DNA of 64,000 nt from Castellaniella sp034674885 (lineage in GTDB: Bacteria; Pseudomonadota; Gammaproteobacteria; Burkholderiales; Burkholderiaceae_B), in contig NZ_JAUCDS010000003.1 in assembly GCF_034674885.1 (NCBI RefSeq), positions 62,001 through 126,000 of the forward strand, in the 5' to 3' direction. Made by a program: the position numbers and the translations under genes. This document shows, piece by piece, positions 17,779 through 26,129 of the stretch (position 1 is the first letter of the stretch; each line of letters opens with the position of its first letter). The notes beneath the pieces were generated by a model. It was not told where the DNA came from. It saw only the letters and a program-made list of their open reading frames with translations, and made no database searches.

Positions 17779-18735
17779 ATGACTCTGACCGAATTGAAAT
17801 ACATCGTCGCGGTGGCGCGGGAACGCCATTTCGGCCGGGCCGCCGAAGCCTGCTTCGTCAGCCAGCCGACGCTGTCCGTGGCGATCCGGAAGCTGGAAGA
17901 AGAACTGGGCGTGGTCCTGTTCGAGCGTGGCGGCGCCGAAGTCGGCATCACGCCTATCGGGTTGCGAGTAGTGACGCAGGCGCAAAAAGTCCTGGAAGAG
18001 GGCGCCAATCTGCGCGAGATCGCCCGCCAGGGCCACGACCCCCTGGAAGGCCCGCTGCGGGTGGGCGTCATCTACACGATCGGCCCCTACCTGCTGCCGC
18101 ATCTGGTGCCTGAGCAGATCCGCCGCACGCCACAGATGCCGCTGCTGCTGCAGGAAAACTACACAACCCGCCTGCTGGAACTGCTGCGCCAGGGCGAAAT
18201 CGACTGCGCCATTGTCGCCTTGCCCCTGCCCGAAACCGGGCTGGCCCAGTGCGCCCTGTACGACGAGCCATTCTATGTGGCCCTACCGCATGATCATCCC
18301 TGGGCGCACGAAAAGCATATCGCCTCGCAGCGCCTGAAGGAAGAAACCATGCTGCTGCTGGGGGCCGGGCACTGTTTTCGCGACCAGGTGCTGGAAGTCT
18401 GCCCGGAACTGTCCCGCTATTCCGCATCCAGCGAAGGCATCCAGCGCACCTTCGAGGGCTCGTCGCTGGAAACCATCCGGCACATGGTGGCAGCCGGCAT
18501 CGGCATCACCGTGATGCCCGCCAGCGCGCTGGGGATGCAGGGCGCCGAAAGCAAGCTGCTGCGCTTCATCCCGTTCGCACCGCCGGCACCGGATCGGCGG
18601 GTCGTGCTGGTCTGGCGCAAAAGCTTCCCCAGACAGGCGGCCATCGAGGCCCTGGTGCAGGCGGTGCGCAGCAGCGGGATGCCAGGCGTCAGAATGCTGG
18701 AAGAGTCCGTTGCCGCCGATACTGCCGCCGATTGA
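17779..18735 (+). CDS. oxyR: Hydrogen peroxide-sensing LysR regulator OxyR
   Basis: A 318-aa LysR-type activator of peroxide-defence genes. The N-terminal winged helix (LTELKYIVAVARERHFGRAA and SQPTLSVAIRKLEEELG) is followed by the effector domain. Cys199 and Cys208 in GHCFRDQVLEVC occupy the same positions as the redox-active disulfide pair of E. coli OxyR, so this is a true peroxide sensor rather than a generic LysR protein. It lies between recG and dps; dps is a classical OxyR target. Confidence 0.95.
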   Translation: MTLTELKYIVAVARERHFGRAAEACFVSQPTLSVAIRKLEEELGVVLFERGGAEVGITPIGLRVVTQAQKVLEEGANLREIARQGHDPLEGPLRVGVIYTIGPYLLPHLVPEQIRRTPQMPLLLQENYTTRLLELLRQGEIDCAIVALPLPETGLAQCALYDEPFYVALPHDHPWAHEKHIASQRLKEETMLLLGAGHCFRDQVLEVCPELSRYSASSEGIQRTFEGSSLETIRHMVAAGIGITVMPASALGMQGAESKLLRFIPFAPPAPDRRVVLVWRKSFPRQAAIEALVQAVRSSGMPGVRMLEESVAADTAAD

Positions 18736-18832
18736 GGCGGCGCAAGACACGGGCCGCTGCGAAAGGCCCGCGCCGCCGAGCGCTCCGTCTGTCGTGCTAT
18801 GCTGGAACCGTCTTGTCTTAACGGAGCATTTC

Positions 18833-19357
18833 ATGGCCAAAGCCACCAAAAAGACCTCGTCCCCCAAAGCCCAGACGACCCCTTCGGGCCTGCCGATCAA
18901 CATCGGCATTTCCGACAAGGACCGTGCCGCCGTTGCCTCCGAGCTCGCCCACACCCTGGCCGACACCTACACGCTGTACCTGATGACGCACAACTTCCAC
19001 TGGAACGTCACGGGCCCGATGTTCAGCACCCTGCACCAGTTGTTCATGACCCAGTACACGGAAACCTGGCAGGCTCTGGACGCCATCGCGGAACGCATCC
19101 GCGCCCTGGGCCATTACGCGCCGGGCACCTATGCCGAATACGCCCGCCTCAGTTCCATCCAGGAACCCACCTCGGTGCCTTCGGCCGAAGACATGCTGCG
19201 CCTGCTGGTCGCCGGCAACGAGGCCGTCGCCAAGACTGCCCGCAAGGCCTTTCAGTGCGCCGACGCGGTCAACGATCAGCCCACCGCCGATCTGCTGACC
19301 CAGCGCCTGGACATCCACGAGAAGAACGCCTGGATGCTGCGCAGCCTGCTGGCCTGA
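18833..19357 (+). CDS. dps: Dps family DNA-binding ferritin-like protein
   Basis: A 174-aa iron-storage and DNA-protection protein forming 12-mers. The Dps ferroxidase signature HNFHWNVTGPMFSTLHQLF is present with the downstream DAIAERIRALG acidic ligands. The N-terminal tail is lysine-rich (KATKKTSSPKAQ), which fits DNA binding. It follows oxyR by 97 bp; an extended -10 (TGCTATGCT) lies about 35-40 bp upstream of the start codon. The start ATG at 18833 begins MAKATKKTS; the longer upstream open frame runs back into oxyR and has no support. Confidence 0.94.
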   Translation: MAKATKKTSSPKAQTTPSGLPINIGISDKDRAAVASELAHTLADTYTLYLMTHNFHWNVTGPMFSTLHQLFMTQYTETWQALDAIAERIRALGHYAPGTYAEYARLSSIQEPTSVPSAEDMLRLLVAGNEAVAKTARKAFQCADAVNDQPTADLLTQRLDIHEKNAWMLRSLLA

Positions 19358-19403
19358 TCGGTTCCGTGCGCGCGAGCCGGCTGGCTCGCAGCAGGATGTC
19401 GGG

Positions 19404-19443
19404 AAAACCCCCGTACGTGGCATGATCCGCCCTGCGGGGGTTT
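19404..19443 (+). terminator. Hairpin terminator after dps
   Basis: AAAACCCCCG and CGGGGGTTT form a 9-bp stem around a 21-nt loop, with a weak T-rich run after it. It lies 46 bp after the dps stop and just before the ribosome binding site of the next gene, so it probably separates dps from the LIV-type binding protein. Confidence 0.6.
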
Positions 19444-19478
19444 CGTGTATTCTTTCTGGGTCTTTCAAAGGAGGTTGT

Positions 19479-20600
19479 ATGAACATTCGCTTAACGCCGA
19501 TGGTTGCAGCTTTGGGGCTTGCCACCGGCTTGATGATGTCTTCCGCGGCGAGCGCTGACACGATCAAGATCGCCATTGCGGGGCCTTACACCGGGGCACT
19601 GACGCAATACGGCGATATGGTCAAAGAAGGCGTGGACACGGCGATCGAAACCATCAACGCCAGTGGTGGCGTGCTGGGCAAACAACTCGAAGCCGTGGTG
19701 ATGGATGACGCTTGCGAACCCAAACAGGGTCCGGTCGTCGCCAACCGCGTCGTCAATGAAAAGATTCACTATGTGGTCGGGCACGTGTGCTCGGGCGCCA
19801 CGATCGCAGCGGCTCCGGTCTACAACAACGAAGGCGTAGTGATGGTGTCCCCGTCCGCGACCTCGCCCGCCGTGACCGACGGCAAGAACTACGACATGAT
19901 CTTCCGCACCATCGGCCGCGATGACCAGCAAGGTCCCGCCGCAGCCGAATTCATCGCGCAGAAGATCAAGCCCAAAGCCGTGGCCGTGCTGCATGACAAA
20001 CAATCGTATGGCCAGGGCATCGCCACGGCCGTGAAGAACGATCTGGAAAAAGCCGGCATCAAAGTCGTGCTGTTCGAGGGCATCAATGCCGGAGACAGCG
20101 ATTATTCCGCCGTCATCACGAAACTGAAATCCGCCGGTGCCGACTTCGTCTACTACGGCGGCTACCACCCTGAAATGGGCCTCTTGCTGCGCCAGGGCGC
20201 CGAACAGGGCCTGCAGGCCAAGTTCATGGGTCCGGAAGGCGTGGGCAACCCCGACATCAACGCCATCGCCGGCCCGGCCGTCGAAGGCATGCTGGTGACG
20301 CTGCCGGCCGACTTCACGACTGATCCCGCCAACGCCTCCGTGGTCAAGGCCTTCAAGGACAAGAACCGCAATCCGGGCGGTGCATTCCAGCTGACTGCCT
20401 ATGCGGCTCTGGAATCGATCGTCGCCGGCATCAAGGGCGTGGGCAAGGACGACCCGACCAAGGTCGCCGCCTGGCTGCATGCCAACTCGGTCAAGACCCC
20501 GATCGGCAACATCTCCTGGAATAAACAGGGCGACCTGAAGTCCTTCAAGTTCGACGTGTTCACCTGGCACGCGGACGGCTCGAAGACCGTCTTCAAGTAA
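19479..20600 (+). CDS. Branched-chain amino acid-type ABC transporter substrate-binding protein (orphan)
   Basis: A 373-aa periplasmic protein of the LivJ/LivK family with a signal peptide (about 1-26, ending ASADT). It shares long blocks with the livJ gene at 26130 (ACEPKQ/GCEPKQ, RTIGRDDQQGP, GDSDYSAVI, GGYHPE and GPEG), so the two are clear paralogues. No permease or ATPase genes sit next to it; it may feed the LivHMGF transporter 8 kb downstream with a different specificity. AAAGGAGG precedes the ATG at 19479. A strong bidirectional terminator follows, so it is transcribed alone. Confidence 0.9.
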   Translation: MNIRLTPMVAALGLATGLMMSSAASADTIKIAIAGPYTGALTQYGDMVKEGVDTAIETINASGGVLGKQLEAVVMDDACEPKQGPVVANRVVNEKIHYVVGHVCSGATIAAAPVYNNEGVVMVSPSATSPAVTDGKNYDMIFRTIGRDDQQGPAAAEFIAQKIKPKAVAVLHDKQSYGQGIATAVKNDLEKAGIKVVLFEGINAGDSDYSAVITKLKSAGADFVYYGGYHPEMGLLLRQGAEQGLQAKFMGPEGVGNPDINAIAGPAVEGMLVTLPADFTTDPANASVVKAFKDKNRNPGGAFQLTAYAALESIVAGIKGVGKDDPTKVAAWLHANSVKTPIGNISWNKQGDLKSFKFDVFTWHADGSKTVFK

Positions 20601-20616
20601 TCCTGTCCGATGCATG

Positions 20617-20653
20617 AAAAAGGCTGGGCCCCGATCGGGGCCCAGCCTTTTTT
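20617..20653. terminator. Bidirectional rho-independent terminator
   Basis: A-rich tract, then AGGCTGGGCCCCGATCGGGG and the complementary CCCAGCCT followed by TTTTTT: a 14-bp GC-rich stem flanked by A- and T-tracts. It sits between the convergent orphan LIV-type binding-protein gene and ugpC and can end transcription from both sides. Confidence 0.92.
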
Positions 20654-20684
20654 CAACGATCAGATGCAATGATCCAGCAGCGCG

Positions 20685-21761
20685 CTAGTCGTCGATCCTG
20701 CGTCCGGTGTCGGCATCGAACCAATGGGCCGGATGCTGACCGTCGGGTCCCAAAGTGATTGCGTCCCCGTGGGACAGGGGCCGGTCCCGGGTTTCCGTGA
20801 CGGTGCATCGCAGGATCAGCGCCTGGTCTCCCCAGCGGGCATGGATCAGCTGTTCCGACCCCAGGATCTCGACGGTTTCCACCTGCGCCTGCAGGCCGGG
20901 GGCATTCAGGCGCAGGTGCTCGGGGCGCAAGCCCAGGATCAGCGCGGCCCCTGAAGCAGACGCGGGCGCCTGCACGGGCAGCACCTGGCCGTCCGGTCCC
21001 AGCACGCGGCCTTGGGCGTCTACGTTCACGTGCAGCAGGTTCATGGGGGGCGATCCGATGAAGCTGGCTACGAAGGTCGTGGCGGGGCGCTCGAAGACCT
21101 GGGCGGGGGTGCCGATCTGTTCCGGAACACCCTGATTCATGACGATCATGCGATGCGCCAGCGTCATGGCCTCGACCTGGTCGTGAGTCACGTACAGGCT
21201 GGTGGTTTTCAGGCGCTGGTGCAGCTTCTGGATTTCCAGCCGCATCTGCACGCGCAGTTTTGCATCCAGGTTCGACAGCGGCTCGTCGAACAGGAAGACG
21301 GAGGGTTCCCGGACGATGGCGCGGCCCATGGCGACGCGCTGACGCTGGCCGCCCGACAGCTGCCGGGGCCGCCGGTCCAGCAGATGGTCCAGTTCCAGGA
21401 TACGGGCTGCGTCCTGGACCCGGCGCTGGATCTCGGCCTTGTCCATGCGGCGGATTTTCAGGCCGTAAGCCATGTTGTCGAAGACGCTCATGTGGGGATA
21501 GAGCGCGTAGTTCTGGAACACCATGGCGATGTTGCGTTCGGCGGGTTCCAGGGTATTGACGACCCGGTCACCGATGGCGATCTCTCCGTCCGTGACGGAT
21601 TCCAGGCCGGCGACCATGCGCATCAGCGTCGATTTGCCGCAACCGGACGGGCCGACGATGACGACGAACTCGCCGTCCCGGACTTCCATGTCGATGCCGT
21701 GGATGACCGCGACGCCGCCGGGATAGGTCTTGCGCACATTGCGAAAGCTCAGGGTTGCCAT
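20685..21761 (-). CDS. ugpC: sn-Glycerol-3-phosphate ABC transporter ATP-binding protein
   Basis: A 358-aa MalK-type ATPase: Walker A GPSGCGKSTLMRMVAG, signature LSGGQRQRVAMGRAIV, Walker B VFLFDEPLSNLDAKL and a C-terminal TOBE regulatory domain of about 110 residues containing LGLRPEHL. It is the last gene of ugpBAEC and starts 13 bp after ugpE. UgpC couples ATP hydrolysis to import of glycerol-3-phosphate and glycerophosphodiesters. No ugpQ phosphodiesterase gene follows; the terminator comes next. Confidence 0.93.
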   Translation of the reverse strand: MATLSFRNVRKTYPGGVAVIHGIDMEVRDGEFVVIVGPSGCGKSTLMRMVAGLESVTDGEIAIGDRVVNTLEPAERNIAMVFQNYALYPHMSVFDNMAYGLKIRRMDKAEIQRRVQDAARILELDHLLDRRPRQLSGGQRQRVAMGRAIVREPSVFLFDEPLSNLDAKLRVQMRLEIQKLHQRLKTTSLYVTHDQVEAMTLAHRMIVMNQGVPEQIGTPAQVFERPATTFVASFIGSPPMNLLHVNVDAQGRVLGPDGQVLPVQAPASASGAALILGLRPEHLRLNAPGLQAQVETVEILGSEQLIHARWGDQALILRCTVTETRDRPLSHGDAITLGPDGQHPAHWFDADTGRRIDD

Positions 21762-21774
21762 GTAGACGTTTATC

Positions 21775-22617
21775 CTATTTTTCGGTATCGACCAGGCCCT
21801 TGACGAACCATTTCTGCATCAGGATGACCACCGCCGCAGGCGGGATCATGGCCAGCAGGGCGGTTGCCATGACCAGATTCCATTCAGTCACGCTATCGCC
21901 GCCGGCGATCATGCGGCGGATGCCCACCACCACCGGGTACATGTTTTCCTGGGTGGTGATGATCAGGGGCCACAGGTATTGATTCCAGCCGTAGATGAAC
22001 TGGATCACGAACAGGGCGGCGATGCTGGTGCGCGACAGGGGGAACAGAATGTCCTTGAAGAACCGCATGGGGCCGGCGCCGTCGATGCGGGCTGCCTCGA
22101 CCAATTCATCGGGCACGGTCAGGAAGAACTGCCGGAACAGGAACGTGGCCGTTGCCGAGGCGATCAGCGGCAGGGTCAGGCCGGCGTAGCTGTTGAGCAT
22201 GCCCAGATTGGCCACCACGGCATAGGTGGGTGCGATGCGCACTTCCACGGGCAGCATCAGGGTGACGAAGATCATCCAGAAGCACAGCATGCGCAGCGGA
22301 AAGCGGAAATACACCACCGCAAAGGCCGACAGCATGGAAATGATGATCTTGCCGACGGCGATGGCCAGTGCCATGAACGTGCTGATCCACAGCATGCGGC
22401 CTACCGGCGGCGTATTCACGGCGTTGCCGGTCAGCACGGCCCAGTAGTTGCTGAAGAAATGCCCGCCCGGGATCAGGGACATGGGCGCCTGGGCGACTTC
22501 CTGGGCGGTCTGGGTCGAAGCCACAAAAGCCACGTAAAGCGGGAAGGCGATGACGGCCACGCCCAGAATCAGCACGGCATGGGATACCAGATCCAGCAGG
22601 GGACGGCGTTCAACCAT
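21775..22617 (-). CDS. ugpE: sn-Glycerol-3-phosphate ABC transporter permease
   Basis: A 280-aa inner-membrane permease with six predicted helices and the EAA-loop region EAARIDGAGPMRFFKDILFPL. The N terminus MVERRPLLDLVSHAVLILG closely resembles E. coli UgpE, which supports the start at 22617. A longer open frame reaches 22653 but would overlap ugpA. Second permease of ugpBAEC. Confidence 0.93.
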   Translation of the reverse strand: MVERRPLLDLVSHAVLILGVAVIAFPLYVAFVASTQTAQEVAQAPMSLIPGGHFFSNYWAVLTGNAVNTPPVGRMLWISTFMALAIAVGKIIISMLSAFAVVYFRFPLRMLCFWMIFVTLMLPVEVRIAPTYAVVANLGMLNSYAGLTLPLIASATATFLFRQFFLTVPDELVEAARIDGAGPMRFFKDILFPLSRTSIAALFVIQFIYGWNQYLWPLIITTQENMYPVVVGIRRMIAGGDSVTEWNLVMATALLAMIPPAAVVILMQKWFVKGLVDTEK

Positions 22618-22630
22618 GTTATCGGTCCTC

Positions 22631-23512
22631 TCAGTAGTTGACCTTGCGGTCAACGTAGCGGAACTGGATGGCGGTCAGGGTGATCACGATCAGCATGAGA
22701 ATCACGGACTGAGCGGCCGAAGATCCCAGGTCCAGGCCCTTGAAGCCTGCGTTGTAGACCTTGTAGACCAGGATGTCGGTTGCCTGGCCAGGTCCGCCCT
22801 GCGTAACGACGTCGATCACCGCAAAGGTGTCGAAGAAGGCATAGATGAAGTTGATCACCAGCAGGAAGAAGCTGGTGGGAGACAACAGGGGAAACACGAT
22901 GGACCAGAAGCGGCGCGCCGGCCCGGCGCCGTCGATGGCGGCGGCTTCGATCAGGGACCGGGGGATGGATTGCAGCCCGGCCAGGAAAAACAGGAAGTTG
23001 TAGGACACCTGTTTCCAGATGGAGGCAAAGACGATCAGGATCATGGCGTCGTTGCCATCCAGACGCGGGTTCCATGGCAGGCCCATCTGCACCATAGCCA
23101 CGGCCAGGATGCCGACGGAAGGCGAAAACAGGAACAGCCACAACACCCCCGCCACGGCGGCCGCCACGGCGTAAGGCCAGATCAGCAGGGTCTTGTAGAT
23201 CGCGGCGCCTCGCACCACCCGGTCGGCCATCACTGCCAGCAGCAGCGAGATGGACAGCCCGCCGAATGCCACCAGCACGGAAAACCAGGCCGTCGTGCGA
23301 AACGAGGCCAGGTAGTCCGCATTGGAGAACAGGTCGGCGAAATTGGCCAGCCCCACGAACTGTGAGGACAGGCCAAAGGGGTCTTCCAGGCGAAACGACT
23401 GCCACAGGGCCTGCCCGGCTGGCCAGAAGAAAAAGACCAGCGTGATGATCAACTGGGGGGCCAGCAGCAGCCAGGGCAGGGTTCGGTGGTGGAAGACGAC
23501 GCGTTTTTCCAT
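22631..23512 (-). CDS. ugpA: sn-Glycerol-3-phosphate ABC transporter permease
   Basis: A 293-aa MalF-type permease with six helices and the loop EAAAIDGAGPARRFWSIVFP that docks to UgpC. The N terminus MEKRVVFHHRTLPWLLLAPQ and the region LVYKVYNAGFKGLDLGSSAAQ are characteristic of UgpA. It starts 3 bp after ugpB ends and is followed by ugpE after 13 bp. Confidence 0.94.
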   Translation of the reverse strand: MEKRVVFHHRTLPWLLLAPQLIITLVFFFWPAGQALWQSFRLEDPFGLSSQFVGLANFADLFSNADYLASFRTTAWFSVLVAFGGLSISLLLAVMADRVVRGAAIYKTLLIWPYAVAAAVAGVLWLFLFSPSVGILAVAMVQMGLPWNPRLDGNDAMILIVFASIWKQVSYNFLFFLAGLQSIPRSLIEAAAIDGAGPARRFWSIVFPLLSPTSFFLLVINFIYAFFDTFAVIDVVTQGGPGQATDILVYKVYNAGFKGLDLGSSAAQSVILMLIVITLTAIQFRYVDRKVNY

Positions 23513-23515
23513 CGT

Positions 23516-24829
23516 TTACTTCACGCTCTTTTCAAAGCGCTCCAGCAGGGCGTTGCCTTCGGTGGTCATTTTCTTCAGACCGGCTTCCGGGGTCGTCTTG
23601 CCGGCGAAGATCTGTTCCATCGTCGCGTCCTCGATGTCGCGGATCTGCGGCAGGTAGCCCAGGCGGATGCCGCGAGAGTTGGCCGTGGTGTCGGCATTGA
23701 GCTGCTGGACCGCGACTTCGGTGCCGGGGTTCTTGTCGTAGAAGCCGGATTTCTTGGTCAGCTCGTAGCCGGCTTTGGTCACAGGTACATAGCCCGTGCC
23801 TTGGTGCCAGGCAGCGGCCTGTTCCGGGCTGGCCAGGAACTTGAAGAACTTGACCACACCTTTGTAAGTGGCGTCGGATTTGCCCGAGAACACCCACAGT
23901 GAGGCCCCGCCGATGATGGAGTTCTGAGGGGCGCCCTTGACGTCGGGGTAGTAGGGCAGGGTTGACGTCCCGAAGGCGAACTGGCCGGTCTTGATGACCG
24001 ATGCGCGCATGCCGCTGGAACCGGTGTACATGCCGCATTTGCCCGACGTGAACAGGGCGTTGCCCGCGTCGCCGCGGCCGCCGTAGGTGAATTCACCAGC
24101 CTTGGCCATGTCGGACAGGAAGGTGATATGTTTTTTGAACAACGGGCTGTCGAGCAGCAGCCGGGCATCCAGGCCGCCGAAGCCGTTGTCCTTGGAGGCG
24201 TAGGGCACGTTGTGCCAGGCCGCGAAGTTTTCCAGCAGCACCCAGGACGGCCAGGCCGTGGAATAACCGCATTCCATGCCGGCTGCGCGCAGTTTCTTGG
24301 CAGCGTCAGCGACTTCGGGCCAGGTCTTGGGCGGGGCATCGGGATTCAGGCCGGCTTTCTTGAAGGCATCCTTGTTGTAGTACAGCACCGGCGTGGAACT
24401 GTTGAAGGGCATGGATACCAGCTTGCCATCCGGCGACGAATAGTAGCCCGCGACGGCTCCCAGGAAATCTTTCGGGTTGATCGGGTCGCCGACCTTGTCG
24501 GACAGTTCCTGCACCGGCATGACGGCGCCCTTGGCGTACATCATGGTGGCGGTGCCGACTTCGAAGACTTGCAGGATGTCAGGAGCGTTGCCCGCCCGGA
24601 ATGCGGCGATACCGGCATTCATGGATTCACCGTACGCGCCCTTGTAGACCGGGTGCACCACGTAGTCCGACTGGCTGGCGTTGAAGTCCTTGGCGATTGC
24701 GTCCACACGTTCGCCCAGGGGGCCTTCCATGGAATGCCAGAAGGTGATGTCGGTGGCGGCCTGGGCAGCGCCGGCGCTGGTCAACAAAGCGGCCAGCACG
24801 GTCATGCGGGAAAGAGAAAATGCCATCAA
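23516..24829 (-). CDS. ugpB: sn-Glycerol-3-phosphate-binding periplasmic protein
   Basis: A 437-aa secreted binding protein with a signal peptide (about 1-24, TSAGAAQA) followed by TDITFWHSMEGPLGERVDAI, typical of UgpB and extracellular solute-binding family 1. It heads the minus-strand ugpBAEC operon. A second ATG three bases downstream (24826) is an alternative start. ugpBAEC is normally phosphate-starvation controlled; I could not find a convincing PhoB box in the 240 bp upstream. Confidence 0.94.
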   Translation of the reverse strand: MMAFSLSRMTVLAALLTSAGAAQAATDITFWHSMEGPLGERVDAIAKDFNASQSDYVVHPVYKGAYGESMNAGIAAFRAGNAPDILQVFEVGTATMMYAKGAVMPVQELSDKVGDPINPKDFLGAVAGYYSSPDGKLVSMPFNSSTPVLYYNKDAFKKAGLNPDAPPKTWPEVADAAKKLRAAGMECGYSTAWPSWVLLENFAAWHNVPYASKDNGFGGLDARLLLDSPLFKKHITFLSDMAKAGEFTYGGRGDAGNALFTSGKCGMYTGSSGMRASVIKTGQFAFGTSTLPYYPDVKGAPQNSIIGGASLWVFSGKSDATYKGVVKFFKFLASPEQAAAWHQGTGYVPVTKAGYELTKKSGFYDKNPGTEVAVQQLNADTTANSRGIRLGYLPQIRDIEDATMEQIFAGKTTPEAGLKKMTTEGNALLERFEKSVK

Positions 24830-25069
24830 AGTCTCCTGTGAATGCCTCCCCGGAAACCGCCGGGGTGGCGGCGAGGGGGATTGTAGGCAGGTATTGTGAC
24901 GAGTTCATGTCGGCTTTGACAATCCCTGTTTGCCGCAATAGATGCCTTCCGAAGGGTGCGCCCGAGGGCAGCGCAGACGGGTTGTAACACGAATACGAAC
25001 CGCGAGGCGGGGCAGGTGGGGCCTTGTCCTGGTTCAGTTTCCGAAGACATGATCGTACAATGATCCGCT

Positions 25070-25903
25070 ATGGAAAAAGGACTCTCACTTGCACTGATTG
25101 GCGGCGGCAATATGGCCAACGCCCTGGCCAGCGGCCTGATCGGCCGGCGTTGCGCGGCAGCCGACGTTCACGTCATCGACCCGGGCGACGACACGCGCGC
25201 GCACTGGGAATCCCAGGGCACGACGACGGCTTCGGCACCCGACGCCCGGCTGTCGGCCTGCCGGGTCTGGTTCTTCGCCGTCAAGCCGCAGATCATGGCG
25301 CAGGTCGTCCAACAGTGCCGGCCCTGGCTGCAGCCCGACACCCTGGTCATCAGCATCGCGGCCGGCATCCCGGGTTCGGCGATCGCCCGCTGGCTGGGCG
25401 ACGATGCCGCCCCCTACACGCGGATCGTGCGATGCATGCCCAACACCCCGGCCCTGATCGCCTGCGGCATGACCGGCATGGCGGCGCTGCCCGGCGTCGA
25501 CGAATCGGATCGCGCCCTGGCCGAAGAACTGTTGCGGGCGGTCGGCGACGTCCTGTGGGTGGCCGACGATGCCGCCATCGACGCCGTCACGGCCGTGTCG
25601 GGCAGCGGGCCGGCCTATGTGTTTTTGTTCCTCGAAGCCCTGATGGCCGCGGGCATCGATCAGGGGCTCGCGCCCGAACAGGCGCGCCAGCTGGCGCTGG
25701 CGACCTTTCACGGGGCCACGCAGCTGGCCACGCTGTCGCCCGATTCGCCCGCCGTGCTGCGTGAACGAGTCACCTCCAAAGGCGGCACGACAGCGGCTGC
25801 CCTGGCCGTATTCCAGCAACGCGGGCAGACCGACATCCTGCGCGAGGCCGTCGCCGCCGCAGCGCGGCGCGCGGGCGAATTGGCCCGAGAATTCTCTGCC
25901 TGA
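25070..25903 (+). CDS. proC: Pyrroline-5-carboxylate reductase
   Basis: A 277-aa NADPH-dependent enzyme, the last step of proline biosynthesis. The N-terminal Rossmann motif LIGGGNMANALASGLIG, the central FFAVKPQIM and CMPNTPALI segments, and the C-terminal ALTAVSGSGPAY-like block (here VTAVSGSGPAYVFLFLEAL) with RERVTSKGGTTAAAL are all conserved. Transcribed alone, divergent from ugpB. Confidence 0.96.
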   Translation: MEKGLSLALIGGGNMANALASGLIGRRCAAADVHVIDPGDDTRAHWESQGTTTASAPDARLSACRVWFFAVKPQIMAQVVQQCRPWLQPDTLVISIAAGIPGSAIARWLGDDAAPYTRIVRCMPNTPALIACGMTGMAALPGVDESDRALAEELLRAVGDVLWVADDAAIDAVTAVSGSGPAYVFLFLEALMAAGIDQGLAPEQARQLALATFHGATQLATLSPDSPAVLRERVTSKGGTTAAALAVFQQRGQTDILREAVAAAARRAGELAREFSA

Positions 25904-26073
25904 CCAACCCGCAGTGGCGTTCGCGGACAGGCACCGTTTGAGATCCCTCATGCAAAGCCGGATTTACATTGAGTCATCAGGGATTAACCGTAGTGACACC
26001 TCCGGACCAAATCGTCAGAATACGCGTGCCGCTCAGGGCGGAAGCAAAAATCAAGGCTTGGCGTCCCTGGCCT

Positions 26074-26093
26074 GAATGCCGGATCCGGCATTC
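26074..26093. repeat. 20-bp perfect palindrome ahead of livJ
   Basis: GAATGCCGGATCCGGCATTC is a perfect palindrome ending 36 bp before the livJ start codon. It could be an operator, or form a small hairpin in the leader. The surrounding 226-bp gap between proC and livJ has no other clear gene or RNA. Confidence 0.6.
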
Positions 26094-26129
26094 CGATTGC
26101 CAGTGGCGCCTCTACCGGAGACATACTCA

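Noticed and set aside
22637..22660. TTGACC...GGTCAA dyad resembling a regulator site
   Set aside because: It lies within the C-terminal codons of ugpA and is explained by coding sequence.
24880..24960. Possible PhoB box upstream of ugpB (TGTCA- and GACAT-like pieces on the minus strand)
   Set aside because: The pieces do not form two 7-bp direct repeats with 4-bp spacing, so no Pho box is claimed despite the ugp context.
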